This document shows, piece after piece, positions 16,900 through 26,771 of a stretch of 64,000 bases of DNA. Origin of the DNA: Sorangium cellulosum (GTDB lineage: Bacteria > Myxococcota_A > Polyangia > Polyangiales > Polyangiaceae). Location of the stretch: contig NZ_CP012673.1 in the NCBI RefSeq assembly GCF_002950945.1, positions 4,153,001-4,217,000 on the forward strand. Reading direction: 5' to 3'. The notes beneath the pieces were generated by a model. The model saw only the letters and a program-made list of their open reading frames with translations. It was not told where the DNA came from and did not search any database. The position numbers and the translations under genes are program-made. Positions within the stretch are counted from its first letter, which is position 1. The number at the start of each line of letters is the position of its first letter.

Positions 16900-18122
16900 G
16901 AAAGCGGCTCCGAGGCGCGCTTCAGGCCGGTCAGGACCTTGTAGCGGGCGGCGATGGCCTCCAGCTCGCCGGGGGCGAAGACGTCCTCGATATGGGCGAA
17001 GCCGTCGGGCGCGCGCTCCTGGGCGATCTGCATGCACTGCTCCGGACCGTTGCCGCGATTGGCCGCGACGATGGCGGCGGTGGCGGGCAGGCGCTCGGCC
17101 TCGTAGGCGGCCAGCGCTTCCACCGGATCGGCGTGGGCGGCGAGCGCGCGGACCAGCGCGCGGGCGTCCAGGATGGCCTGGCTCGCCCCGTTGGAGCCGA
17201 TCGGATACATGGGATGGGCGGCGTCGCCCAGCAGCGTCATGCGCCCGTGGCTCCAGCGCGGCAGGGGATCGCGGTCGACCAGCGGGAACTCGTAGATCGC
17301 CTCGGCGCCCCGGATCAGGCCGGGCACATCCAGCCAGCCGAAGCGCCAGTCCTCGAACCTGGGCAGGAAGTCGGCAGGATCGCCCCGCCGGTTCCAGTCC
17401 TCCCGTCGCAGGCTCTCGGCGACGGCGAGCTCGGCGATCCAGTTGATCCTCTGGCGGCCGTCCGGCCCCGGCGGGGAAATGGGATAAGCGACGAACTTCT
17501 GATCCTGATGCCCGGCCATGATCATGCTGGCGCCGGTGAGGAACGGCGCCGCCAGCGTGGTCGCCCGCCACAGGATGCGGCCGCCATAGACCGGCGGCCC
17601 CTCGTGCGGATAGAGGCGGGCCCGCGCCGCCGAGTGGATGCCGTCGGCGCAGATCAGGAGATCCGCGGGAACCTTCCACGTCACGCCCTCGCGGCTCAGG
17701 AAGCGCGCCACGACGCGGCCTTCGCCCTCCTCGTGGTCCAAGAGGCGCCGGTCGCAGATCACCCGGCCCGGGCCCAGCCGCCGGGCGGCGGCGTCGAACA
17801 GCGCGCCCTGCAGCGCGCCGCGGTGCAGGGAGATCTGCGGCGCGGCGTGACCCGCGAAGCGGCCGCGCGGCTCGCCCCAGATGCGCTGGCCGAAGCGGTT
17901 GAAATAGACAAGCTCCCGGGTCGCCACCCCCTGGGCCAGCAGGACCTCGACCAGGCCCAGCTCGTCCAGCACCTCCGCGGCGTGGGGCAGGAGGTTGATG
18001 CCGACCCCGAGCGGCAGGATGGTCGGCGCGGCCTCGAACACCGTCACCTCATGGCCCGAGGCGTGCAACGCCAGAGCCGCGGCCAGGCCGCCGATCCCGG
18101 CGCCCACGACGATCACGTGCAT
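16896..18122 (-). CDS. FAD-dependent aromatic hydroxylase (salicylate/PHBH type)
   Basis: Class A flavoprotein monooxygenase, 408 residues. FAD-binding MHVIVVGAGIGGLAAALAL (GxGxxG) is at the N-terminus, the DG motif LLICADGIHSAAR is near residue 160, and the second FAD motif RMTLLGDAAHPMYPIGSNGASQAI (GD...P) is near residue 290. ATG 18122 has GGGAGA upstream. It uses NAD(P)H and O2 to hydroxylate an aromatic acid or phenazine-like ring; MHVIVVGAG plus IWGEPRGRFAG resembles flavin-dependent oxidoreductases of the salicylate-hydroxylase/PhzS group. The context (aromatic-acid MFS transporter upstream, DUF3237 overlapping downstream) supports catabolism of an imported aromatic. Confidence 0.85.
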   Translation of the reverse strand: MHVIVVGAGIGGLAAALALHASGHEVTVFEAAPTILPLGVGINLLPHAAEVLDELGLVEVLLAQGVATRELVYFNRFGQRIWGEPRGRFAGHAAPQISLHRGALQGALFDAAARRLGPGRVICDRRLLDHEEGEGRVVARFLSREGVTWKVPADLLICADGIHSAARARLYPHEGPPVYGGRILWRATTLAAPFLTGASMIMAGHQDQKFVAYPISPPGPDGRQRINWIAELAVAESLRREDWNRRGDPADFLPRFEDWRFGWLDVPGLIRGAEAIYEFPLVDRDPLPRWSHGRMTLLGDAAHPMYPIGSNGASQAILDARALVRALAAHADPVEALAAYEAERLPATAAIVAANRGNGPEQCMQIAQERAPDGFAHIEDVFAPGELEAIAARYKVLTGLKRASEPLS

Positions 18123-18181
18123 GATATTCTCCCGCAGACATGCGGCTTGACGCCGCCTCTTGTTGAAGCCGCCGCCATGCC

Positions 18182-19381
18182 TCAATCACCGGCATGGCGG
18201 CCGCGGAGGATCATCACCGCCGCCGCCACCCCGGCCGACAGCACCACCGGCACCATGGCCATGGCCACGCCGGCGGGGCCCCAGCCCTGGCCCAGCAGGT
18301 GGCCCGCCACCAGCGGCCCGCCGATGGAACCCAGCCGGCCGATTGCGATAAAGGCGCCGGTGGCCAGCCCGCGCGCCCGCGCCGGGTAATAGAGCGGGAT
18401 GACGCCGTAGAGCGAGTATTGCGCGCCCAGCAGGAAGAAGCCGGCCAGGCCGGCCAGCGCCAGCACCGGCGGCAGGCTGTCGGCCCCCGCCAGCCCGAAC
18501 AGCGACAGGGCCAGGGCGGGATACGCGGCGATGATGGGAAGGCGCGGCCCCAGCCGATCCACCAGCATGCCGATGACCCAGCAGCCGACGACACTGCCGG
18601 CATTGAACGCGAAGGCGGCGCCGGCCCCCCCGACCCCGCCCAGGCCCTTGGCCGCCACCAGCGACGGCAGCCAGTTCAGCAGCAGATACAGCACCAGCAG
18701 CGTCAAGCCGAAGGTGAACCAGGCCAGCAGCGTGATCAGCAGCCGGCCAGGGCCGAACAGCGCCTGCACGCCGCCCGGCCGCTCTGCGCCGCCGGATGCC
18801 GCCGCGCGGCTGTCGGGCATCAGCCGCGCCATGACCGGCAGCAGCAAGAGCGGCAGCACGCCGCCGGCCAGGAAGATGCTTTGCCATCCGAACCGGGCCA
18901 GGAAACCGGCCGCGAACAGCGCGGCCAGCGCGCCGCCGGCCGGCATGCCGCTGAACATCAGGGTGGTGGTGCGAGTCCGCCGGTCGGGCGGGGCGATTTC
19001 CAGGGCGACGGCCACCAGGGTGGGCATCGCCGCACCCAGGCCGGTCCCGGCCAGGAACCGGTAGAGGCCCAGCGACAGCGGGCCGCCCGCCACCACGGTG
19101 GCCAGCGTGAACAGGCCGAAGACGCCGACCGCCATCATCAGCAGCGGCTTGCGGCCCATGCGGTCGGCCATCCAGCCGCCGGCCAGCGCGCCGCAGACCA
19201 GCCCCGCCATGCCGGCCCCGAACACGACGCCCGCCTGCCCGGGCGTCAGCCCGAGGTAGGGTATCAGCAGGGGGGCGGCGACGCCGATGGCCTGGATGTC
19301 GAACCCTTCCAGCAGGGCGATCAGGAAGCACAACGACAGCGTGACGGCGCCACGTGGCGCGCGAGGGGGCGAACCACCCAT
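18182..19381 (-). CDS. MFS transporter, aromatic acid:H+ symporter type
   Basis: Twelve-helix major facilitator protein, 399 residues. It has LEGFDIQAIGVAAPLL in helix 1, the MFS signature GGWMADRMGRKPLLM between helices 2 and 3, RFLAGTGLGAAMPTLVAVALEIAPPDRR, and the mirrored GMLVDRLGPRLPII in the second half, matching the AAHS (benzoate/4-hydroxybenzoate) subfamily. It is first in a same-strand trio with the FAD hydroxylase 60 bp downstream and DUF3237 overlapping that. The trio lacks a ring-cleavage gene and a regulator, so it probably feeds a pathway encoded elsewhere. Confidence 0.85.
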   Translation of the reverse strand: MGGSPPRAPRGAVTLSLCFLIALLEGFDIQAIGVAAPLLIPYLGLTPGQAGVVFGAGMAGLVCGALAGGWMADRMGRKPLLMMAVGVFGLFTLATVVAGGPLSLGLYRFLAGTGLGAAMPTLVAVALEIAPPDRRTRTTTLMFSGMPAGGALAALFAAGFLARFGWQSIFLAGGVLPLLLLPVMARLMPDSRAAASGGAERPGGVQALFGPGRLLITLLAWFTFGLTLLVLYLLLNWLPSLVAAKGLGGVGGAGAAFAFNAGSVVGCWVIGMLVDRLGPRLPIIAAYPALALSLFGLAGADSLPPVLALAGLAGFFLLGAQYSLYGVIPLYYPARARGLATGAFIAIGRLGSIGGPLVAGHLLGQGWGPAGVAMAMVPVVLSAGVAAAVMILRGRHAGD

Positions 19382-19468
19382 GGCGAAACCTCCGGTTTCC
19401 GTGCCCTTGCCCGGGATTGTTGCGGCTGACCGCAGCCTGAACGCTCGCTGGCTCGAGCGAAACCCGAT

Positions 19469-20497
19469 TCAGAACTGCGAGAAGAAGCTCCAGATCGATT
19501 CACCGGAATCGATCGCCGGGGTGTGGCCCCCGCTGAACTCACACCAGACGACGGGATAGCCCGCGTCGCAGCCTTCGTAGCTGACGCAGGGGTCCGGCTG
19601 GACCGGTGTGGTCTGCTGATCGCAGTGGTTTCGTTCGAGGAAGACGTCGCGCGCGGACCGACCATTGTCGACCGGAACCACGTCGTCGGCGTCGCCGTGG
19701 GCGCCCCACATGGCCACGGGGTTGTCGCCGTCTTCGCAGCCGCTGTAGAGCGCGCCGGACATGGGGGCGATGGCGCGGAAGACGTCGCCCATCGCGCAGC
19801 CGATCGCGTAGGACATCATGCCGCCGTAGCTGAATCCGGTCGAAAAGATCCTGCTCTGGTCGATGCAGAGCTCGGCGCGGAAGCGGTCGAGCATGGCGCG
19901 GAGGAACTCGATGTCGCGGCCGCCCGTGTTCGCCCAGCCCTGGTCGAGGCCCTCGGGCGAGACGAAGATCGCCGAGCCGCCGGCGCGACTCTGGAGGCCA
20001 TAATAGCCGCCGCCGAACCCGGTCGCGACCTGCTCGGCCGAGCCGCCGCGGGGGTGCCAGGCGAAGATCAGCCGGTAAGCATGGCTCGGATCATAGTCGT
20101 CCGGTACGGCGAGGAGGTACTCGCGCGTCGTGCCCCCGACATCGATGCTGAAACGGCCGCTCGTCGGCGCGGTCGCGCTACCGCAGCCCGCGCTTTGTAT
20201 CTCCCCTCCAGGTCCGCCTGAGCCGGATCCGGCGGCACCCGCGCCGCCCGCGCCCCCTTCTCCCGAGGCCGGGCGCCCGCCGCCGCCGCCGCCGCCGCCG
20301 ACCCCCCCCGACGGGCCCCCCGTGGCACCGGAGCCGCTGGTGCCGGACCCTGCGGGCCCTCCGGCGCTGCCGCTGCCGGACGATGCCTCGGCCGTCGCAT
20401 CCCCCTGGCTGGAGCAGGCCAGCGCCGCGAGGGCCGCGAAGGCCGCGAGCGCGACGAGCCCTGGCGTGGTCGTGCCGAAATTACGAAGCGTTTCCAT
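19469..20497 (-). CDS. Secreted CE1/PHB-depolymerase-type esterase lipoprotein
   Basis: Exported alpha/beta hydrolase, 342 residues. A signal peptide ends in the lipobox ALACSS, followed by a long Gly/Ser-rich linker (residues about 30-105), common in myxobacterial surface enzymes. The catalytic domain has YLLAVPDDYDPSHAYRLIFAWHP, the nucleophile elbow GFSYGGMMSYAIGC, an Asp in WGAHGDADDVVPV and a His in EFSGGHTPAID, the triad of feruloyl-esterase/LpqC/PHB-depolymerase relatives. ATG 20497 is used; the upstream extension in the frame is not signal-like. Likely cleaves ester links in plant polysaccharide or polyester outside the cell. Confidence 0.85.
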   Translation of the reverse strand: METLRNFGTTTPGLVALAAFAALAALACSSQGDATAEASSGSGSAGGPAGSGTSGSGATGGPSGGVGGGGGGGGRPASGEGGAGGAGAAGSGSGGPGGEIQSAGCGSATAPTSGRFSIDVGGTTREYLLAVPDDYDPSHAYRLIFAWHPRGGSAEQVATGFGGGYYGLQSRAGGSAIFVSPEGLDQGWANTGGRDIEFLRAMLDRFRAELCIDQSRIFSTGFSYGGMMSYAIGCAMGDVFRAIAPMSGALYSGCEDGDNPVAMWGAHGDADDVVPVDNGRSARDVFLERNHCDQQTTPVQPDPCVSYEGCDAGYPVVWCEFSGGHTPAIDSGESIWSFFSQF

Positions 20498-20936
20498 TCG
20501 TCCTCGCCTCTGTTGGAAGATCGACGCCCCTCGTCGCATCACCCGATGCAGGTGACCGCAACGACGTCGTACCCAAGTCCTCCGGCTGGAGGCATAGGCA
20601 TACTCGCCTATGCCTCGATGCGAGACGTCACGCCCACGGCGGCGGCTGGACGATTCGCGCGAGAGCCGAATTCGCATGACGCTGCAATTGTTGCGTGTGG
20701 AGGTCAGCGCGGACTGGTTTTTCGGAAGAGGAGCCACTCGAAGCGACCGGTCTGTGGGCCGCTCGCGCGCAGCCAGGTCAGGCACTTCGATCTGGCGCCA
20801 CCGTCGCCAGGGACGAGAATGTCCAGAACGAATCGCATTGCCCGCTGGAGACGAAGGTGACGCTCCGATGCGATCCGCCCCCTCTGCACATGCGGCGCTA
20901 CATGACAACCGGTTTGACAGGGTCTCAGGAGGCATC
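20498..20936. other. Divergent intergenic region, contains perfect hairpin
   Basis: About 440 bp between the esterase and the disulfide-repeat protein. No supported gene. It holds the 11-bp perfect hairpin at 20589-20616 and a CAGGAGG ribosome site at 20927-20933. Confidence 0.5.
20589..20616. promoter_or_regulatory. Perfect 11-bp inverted repeat
   Basis: GAGGCATAGGC, six-base loop, GCCTATGCCTC. It lies about 90 bp upstream of the esterase ATG and 320 bp upstream of the opposite gene. It could be a divergent operator or an RNA hairpin in the esterase leader. Confidence 0.5.
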
Positions 20937-23413
20937 ATGGCATTTCGGAAACGATGGATCACGATTGTACTGACGAGCTCCGTCCTGCTCATCGGCTGCA
21001 GCGACGAGGACCCGGATCACGGCGGAGGACCTCGTTGCGGCGATGGCAGGGTTGCAGCGACCGAGCGCTGTGATGATGGCAATACGGAGGCCGGCGACGG
21101 TTGTGGTGCGACCTGCCTCGTCGAGCCAGGCTACCGTTGTGACGGCGCACCCAGCGCATGTACGCCCGGCTGTGGCGATGGCCTGGTCATGTGCGAGGAA
21201 GCCTGCGACGACGGCAATACCGAAGCAGGAGACGGCTGCGATATCACGTGTCACGTCGAGGCAGGTTATCACTGCCGAGGGGCGCCCAGCGCCTGTACGA
21301 GCACCTGCGGCGACGGCGCCACCGCAGCGGACGAGGGGTGCGACGACGGGAACGACATCGACGGCGACGGCTGCGACGCCAGCTGCACCCCGACGGCCTG
21401 CGGCAACGGCATCGAGACGACCGGCGAGGTGTGTGATGACGGCAACCTCCTCGACAGCGACGGCTGCGACGCCAACTGCACCCCGACGGGCTGCGGCAAC
21501 GGCGTTGTGACGAAGGGCGAGCCGTGCGACGACGGAAACGCCACCGACGGCGACGGCTGCGACGCCAACTGCACCCCGACGGCCTGCGGCAACGGCATCG
21601 TGACCTCCGGCGAGTGCTGCGACGACGGCAACGCCGCCGACGGCGACGGCTGCACGCAGGGCTGCACGATCGAGGCGGGGTTCGAGTGCTCCGGGGTCAG
21701 GAGCCTGTGCTGCCTCCCGGAGGTCGAGACGAACGATGACGCCGCCACGAGCAATCCGCTCCCGACGAACGCGTTCGCTTGCGGCAGCATCGCTCCGACC
21801 GGGGACAGGGATTATTACTCGTTCACGATGCCGGTCGCCGGCGATGTGGTCATCGCGACGTACGACCCCCGAGGGAATGGCTACTGCGACCACACGATCG
21901 ACACGGTGATCTACCTCTATGGCTCCGACGGGGCGACCGAGCTCGCCTTCGACAATGATGATTTCATCAGCTGGTGCTCGAAGATAGAGCCGGCCACTCA
22001 CCCGGGCGCCAGAGGGCTCCCGCCGGGGACCTATCATGTCGCGGTCGAGAGGCGCCTCAACAACGACGAGATCCCCGCCTACACGCTCCTGATCGATCCG
22101 AGCCTCTGCGGCGACGGGCTGGTCGAAGGAAGCGAGGCGTGCGACGCCGGCCCGGCCGGCAGCCCGACCTGCAGCACGAGCTGCGCCGCGATCACGCCGG
22201 GCCCCGGCGAGAGCAGGGCGACCGCCGAGCCGTTCCCGGGCTGTCCGGCGGCGCCCACCTCGACCACGCGCCTTGGTACGCCCTCATGCTTCCCGAAGGA
22301 CGGGCCAGTTCACTGGTATAGCCACGTCGCAACCGACCAGGTCCTGGCCGTGTCGGCGAACGCCGCAGGGGCCATCGCTCTCGTCGACGACATGGGACAG
22401 GAGCTCCGTTGCGCGACGGACACCAGGACAATCCCGGTATCGACGTTCTCGGAGGCCGGCGAGACGATCCATGTCGCCGTGTCCATGCAGAGCTCGATCA
22501 CCTGCCTGGAGTTCATGGATCATGCCTACGACGGGCTGACCGGCACCCTGACAGACCTCAACATCACGTGGCCGCCTTCGTCGGGTCAAACAGCGGAATC
22601 CGGCATGGCAGCCAGCCCCACCACGATCTACATCGGGGCCTCCACGAGGGTCTTCGAGCTCCCCAAGACCGGCGATGCGACGGCGATCGTGCACGGAACG
22701 GCGGACGGGCTGGACGGGCAGCATGTGGGCCCGGATATCCTTCTTCACGACGGGTCGCTGTTCAGCCTGGACAGCGCCCCCTCAGGGAACCGATTGTACC
22801 GGATCTTCGATGGATCCACGTGGGGCCCGGCGGTGTGGGATACCTCTCCCGCGTATCCTCCCTCCTCTTCGGCGCGCTCGATGACCTCCGATGGGACGAG
22901 CCTCCTTACCGTCACGGGGGGCACCGAGGCGACACCCGTCAGCATCTATGCCTATTCCCTCTCGGCGCCGGCTCAGGCGCAGCTGATCGGCGCCGTCCCG
23001 GTGGACCACCTCGTGCAGGCGTCAGGCATCGCCGCGGACAGCCAGTATCTGTACATCGCGGGCGGCGGACCGCGGGGTCCCGGCGTCCGCGAGGGCAGGA
23101 GGGGCTGTACCGCTTCGATCGGACGGACATCTCGGCGCCTCCCACCCAGATTGCCAGGTTCTCGTTCACCGCCGGCGTGCACCTGTCCGTGGTCCTCGAC
23201 AGCCTCACCGACCCCCGCGTCCTCTATGCCCGGGATGGTCAAGGCGACATTCACGTCGTCCTGAACCCCGCGGGCCGCGCGGAGCACGTCGGCGTCATCA
23301 GCACCCTGGGTGGAAACGCCGACCTCGCGATGACCTACGACCGATTCGACCACGTCATCTACTTCTTCGAGGCCCAGTCGGACCGGACCGGCCGGATCAA
23401 GAGGCTCGAGTAG
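20937..23413 (+). CDS. Myxobacterial disulfide-repeat lipoprotein, frameshifted near 23085
   Basis: Surface lipoprotein: signal peptide with lipobox LLIGCS, then six tandem DUF4215/myxo-disulfide repeats of the pattern CGxGxxxxxExCDDGNxxxGDGCDxxC (residues about 28-270) and a seventh, degenerate copy near 400. Between them is a PPC-like beta domain (GDRDYYSFTMPVAGDVVIATYDPRG). The C-terminal 250 residues look like a beta-propeller. At about 23073-23100 the open frame departs into noise, while the minus-one frame continues with GLYRFDRTDISAPPTQIARF and DLAMTYDRFDHVIYFFEAQ to 23413. One missing base near a GGGG/CCC run explains this. Sequencing error or real mutation cannot be told apart. Confidence 0.8.
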
Positions 23414-23439
23414 ATCGCGCGCGCCCGAGCGCCGCCGCG

Positions 23440-23600
23440 GTCGCACGTATTGTCCCGGGACGCGGTGACGATGCGGCCGCCGTGCCCGCGGAGCGCCGCC
23501 CACACAGGACCCAGTGTTCGTGACCGCGCAGGACCAGGGCCGGAAAGCGTTCGTCCCGCGGGCAGGGCCTGAGTGAGGCCGCTGCCGTCGATCTCCAGCG
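23440..23600 (-). pseudogene. WD40-repeat gene remnant
   Basis: Minus-strand segments read DGSGLTQALPAGRTLSGP, then LVLRGHEHWVLC in one frame and GGRIVTASRDNT in another. Together they reproduce one WD40 unit of the form LRGHxxWVLxxAFSPDGxRIVTASRDNT. No start, stop or second repeat survives. It lies in the 367-bp gap between two surface-protein genes; the rest of the gap shows nothing. Confidence 0.4.
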
Positions 23601-23780
23601 TCCCGCTTCCCCGCAGGAATTCGACGCCCGGAGGAGCGCCCGACCGCGGAGGGGGTGGCGCGGTGCCGTGAATGCCACGTCTGCTCCGGGCATCTCAGGG
23701 CGTAGCCAGAGCGCAACCCGCCCTTGGCTCGCGAGGCCCGAACCTCCGGGCGAGCGTCAACTATTTTCCAGGAGATGGCG

Positions 23781-26606
23781 ATGCGTCACAACCGAGTCCG
23801 CCAGAGTCACGACCGAGCCGGTCCGCCGGAGCGCACGCGAAGAGCCGTGGACAGACAGGAGCATGACGAGCCGGCGAGCGGCGCTCGCGAGGCGCGGGGT
23901 CGGGCATGTACCCGGAGGGCCGCAGGCCCGGCGCTCCTGCTGCTGGCCGCGCTCGGGGCGAGCCTCGGCTGCGCCGGCGCCGGCGAGGGTGGCTCGGAGG
24001 CGCACGCCGCGGTGCGGGGGGCGTTCCCCGAGCAGGCGGCGGCGGCCCTCGAAGGCGCCGAGCGCTTCGTCGCCGTCCCGGGGAGCGGCTTCGAGCTTCC
24101 CGGGCAGGAGGCGCGGCGCGGGCTCCAGCTCCGGCTCCCGGAGCGCGGGGAGGGCGCTCTTCGCTTCGCCTTCGCCGACGGGCTCGCGATCGACGTCCGC
24201 GAGGCGAACGCGCACGGCGCGGGGCGGCTCGAGGAGGGCAGCGTCGCGTATGCGCTGCCGGGGGGCGCGTCGTTCTGGACGGCGACCGAGGACGGCTATG
24301 AAGAGTGGCTGTTCTTCAGCGCCGGAGTCGAGCGCGGGCGGCCGGCCGCGCGGTGGAGCGTCAGCGGGGGCTCGCCGCGGCTGCGCGGCGACATCGTGGA
24401 GGTGGTCGACGCGAGCGGCGCGGCGCGCGTCCGCGTGGCCGCGCCGGCCGCGTACGCGGCGGGAGGGCGGCCTGTCGCCACGCGGCTCAGCGTCGAGGGC
24501 GGGTCGATCGCCCTGTGGGTCGACGCCGCGCCCGGGGCGGCGCTGCTCGTGGATCCGAGCTGGGTCGCGGCAGCATCGATGAACCGCCCGCGCTCATGGC
24601 ACCAGGCGATTCGCCTCCTGGACGGCCGGGTCCTCGTCATCGGCGGAGACTGGAAGTCCTTCGGTGAAGCGCCGAGGCCCGACACCGCTGAGCTCTACGA
24701 TCCGGCGACGGACACGTTCACCCCCGCGGGCACGCTGACGGACGACCGGAGCGGCCATTCGACCACGCTGCTGCAGGACGGCAGGGTGCTCGTCGCCGGC
24801 GGGTCGAGCTGGATCTTGGCCAACAGGTCCGTCCTCGTCGACACGGCGGAGGTCTTCGATCCGGCGGCGGGCACCTGGACGGCCGTGGCGTCGATGCCCA
24901 GCGTGAGATCGGGAAACGCGCCGCTCTTGCTTCCCGACGGGAGCGTCCTGGCCTTCAGCCCCTCCGGCGCCGAGATCTACGATCCTGCCGCCGACACGTG
25001 GACTGTCAGGTCCGCGCCGGGCATCGCGGGGTGCTGTGTTACCAGCACGCTGCTCCCGAGCGGGCAGGTCCTCGTCACGGGGTCAGCACCAGGCGTGCGC
25101 GGCGAAAACCCGGCCGCGATCTATGACCCGGCGGACGACACGTGGGCGCCCGCGGCGACGATGAACGGTCGTTACATAGACGATTACGAGGCGACGCTGC
25201 TCCACGATGGAAAGGTCCTCGTGGTGGCGACCTCCTGGAACGACGTCAACGCGGAGGTCTACGACCCCGCCGCGGACACGTGGACCCTCGCCCCGGGGCT
25301 GCCTCACGTCCTGCGGCAGCCTATCGGCGAAGGGGGCTACGTGGACAGGCCCCTCCATGGGCGGACGACCACGCTCTTGCCGGACGGACGTGTGCTCGTC
25401 GCCGGAGGGGTCGAGGCATTCTGGGAAGACTGCAATCTCGGCGTCAGCCTCGGGTGTTACCACACCGAGGAGCACACGGACGTGACCCACCTCTACGATC
25501 CGTCGAGCGGCAGCTGGACGGCCGGGCTGCCCATGTCCACCGTGCGCAGCTACCATTCGGCGACGCTGCTCCTCGACGGCAGCGTGCTCGTCGCGGGCGG
25601 TCAGGTCTCGTCGGGGTATCCCCCGGATGAAGGGCGCACCACGAGCGCCGAGCGCTTCATCGTGGGAGGCGCTGCCTGCGCGTCTGCCGCCGAGTGCGCG
25701 ACCGGCTTCTGCGTCGACGGCGTCTGTTGCGGATCGGCGTGTGACGCAGGCCCGTGCGACGCCTGCTCGGTCGCCGCGGGCGCGGCGTTCGATGGAGTCT
25801 GTGCGCAGCTCACGGGCCCTGTGTGCGACGACGGCGATGCGTGCACGCAGGGGGATAGCTGCAGTGTCGGCGTCTGCAGGGGCACTCCAGGCGAGGCTGA
25901 CGGGTGCGGGACCGGTGAGGGCGGCAGTGGCCCGGGTACGGGCGGCGGTGGAGCGGGCGCTGGCGGCGGCGATACGGGCGCGGGCGGCGGAGCTGGGGGC
26001 GGCGGAGCGGGCGCTGGCGGCGGCGATACGGGCGCTGGCGGCGGCGATACGGGCGCTGGCGGCGGAGCTGGGGGCGGCGGAGCGGGCGCTGGCGGCGGCG
26101 ATACGGGCGCTGGGGGCGGCGGAGTGGGCGCCGGCGGAGCGAGCGGCGGCGCGGGCGCCGGCGGCCGCGATACGGGTGCTGGCGGCGGAGCGGGCGCTGG
26201 CGGCGGCGATACAGGCACTGGCGGCGGTACGGGCGCCGGCGGCGGCGGAGCGGGCACTGGCGGCGGTACGGGCGCTGGCGGTGCCGGAGCGGGCGTAGGC
26301 GGTGCCGGAGCGGGCGCTGGCGGCGATACGGGCGTCGGCGGCGGCGATACGGGCGCTGGCGGCGTCAGTGCGAGCGCTGGCAGCGCCGGAGCGGGGGGCT
26401 CCAGCGCTGCTTCGGCAGGCGCCGGCGCGACCGGCAGCAGTTCCTCGTCATCCGCACCGAGCGGGGGTGGCTGTAGCCTCAGCGGCACGATGCCGAGCTC
26501 CACACCCCACGCGGGCCTGCTCTCGACGTTCGCCCTGATGTGCCTGCGGTGGCGACGGGGAGGTACGTCGCGCAGAGCGCCGAGGCAGGCTCGGGCACTT
26601 CGGTGA
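23781..26606 (+). CDS. Kelch-repeat surface protein with Gly-rich stalk and C-terminal sorting-like tag
   Basis: Exported protein of about 941 residues. A long basic N-terminus precedes a hydrophobic stretch and lipobox-like GASLGC. Residues about 255-620 contain seven Kelch-type units (e.g. HSTTLLQDGRVLVAGG... TAEVFDPAAGTWTAVASM), a propeller. A Cys-rich module follows (CASAAECATGFCVDGVCCG), then about 170 residues of GAGGGDTG repeats, and finally GGGCSLSGT, a hydrophobic helix and an Arg-rich end, similar in plan to MYXO-CTERM sorting signals. ATG 23781 is chosen because GGAG sits 6 bp upstream; ATG 23775 abuts that site. Probably anchored at the outer surface; ligand unknown. Confidence 0.75.
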   Translation: MRHNRVRQSHDRAGPPERTRRAVDRQEHDEPASGAREARGRACTRRAAGPALLLLAALGASLGCAGAGEGGSEAHAAVRGAFPEQAAAALEGAERFVAVPGSGFELPGQEARRGLQLRLPERGEGALRFAFADGLAIDVREANAHGAGRLEEGSVAYALPGGASFWTATEDGYEEWLFFSAGVERGRPAARWSVSGGSPRLRGDIVEVVDASGAARVRVAAPAAYAAGGRPVATRLSVEGGSIALWVDAAPGAALLVDPSWVAAASMNRPRSWHQAIRLLDGRVLVIGGDWKSFGEAPRPDTAELYDPATDTFTPAGTLTDDRSGHSTTLLQDGRVLVAGGSSWILANRSVLVDTAEVFDPAAGTWTAVASMPSVRSGNAPLLLPDGSVLAFSPSGAEIYDPAADTWTVRSAPGIAGCCVTSTLLPSGQVLVTGSAPGVRGENPAAIYDPADDTWAPAATMNGRYIDDYEATLLHDGKVLVVATSWNDVNAEVYDPAADTWTLAPGLPHVLRQPIGEGGYVDRPLHGRTTTLLPDGRVLVAGGVEAFWEDCNLGVSLGCYHTEEHTDVTHLYDPSSGSWTAGLPMSTVRSYHSATLLLDGSVLVAGGQVSSGYPPDEGRTTSAERFIVGGAACASAAECATGFCVDGVCCGSACDAGPCDACSVAAGAAFDGVCAQLTGPVCDDGDACTQGDSCSVGVCRGTPGEADGCGTGEGGSGPGTGGGGAGAGGGDTGAGGGAGGGGAGAGGGDTGAGGGDTGAGGGAGGGGAGAGGGDTGAGGGGVGAGGASGGAGAGGRDTGAGGGAGAGGGDTGTGGGTGAGGGGAGTGGGTGAGGAGAGVGGAGAGAGGDTGVGGGDTGAGGVSASAGSAGAGGSSAASAGAGATGSSSSSSAPSGGGCSLSGTMPSSTPHAGLLSTFALMCLRWRRGGTSRRAPRQARALR
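25915..26400 (+). repeat. GC-rich codon repeat encoding the Gly stalk
   Basis: About 480 bp of imperfect GGCGCTGGCGGCGGCGATAC units inside the Kelch gene, encoding GAGGGDTG repeats. Copies are nearly identical in places (25980-26100), so length variation by slippage is likely. There are no unique spacers, so this is not a CRISPR array. Confidence 0.8.
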
Positions 26607-26771
26607 AGCAGCAGGGCGGCGACGAGCAGGAGGACAGCGGCGACGCTCAGGGCGACGCTGTCGTGCCGAGCTGATGGGCAGCGAATCTCGGCGCTAGCTA
26701 GCGGGTTCGAGGGGTGGGGGCCGACGGGCTTTGCCCGGCGGGGCGAGGGGCGCGAGCCCCCTCGTGGAGGC

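Noticed and set aside
25915..26400. Possible CRISPR-like repeat array
   Set aside because: The repeats are contiguous Gly codons inside a gene, with no unique spacers.
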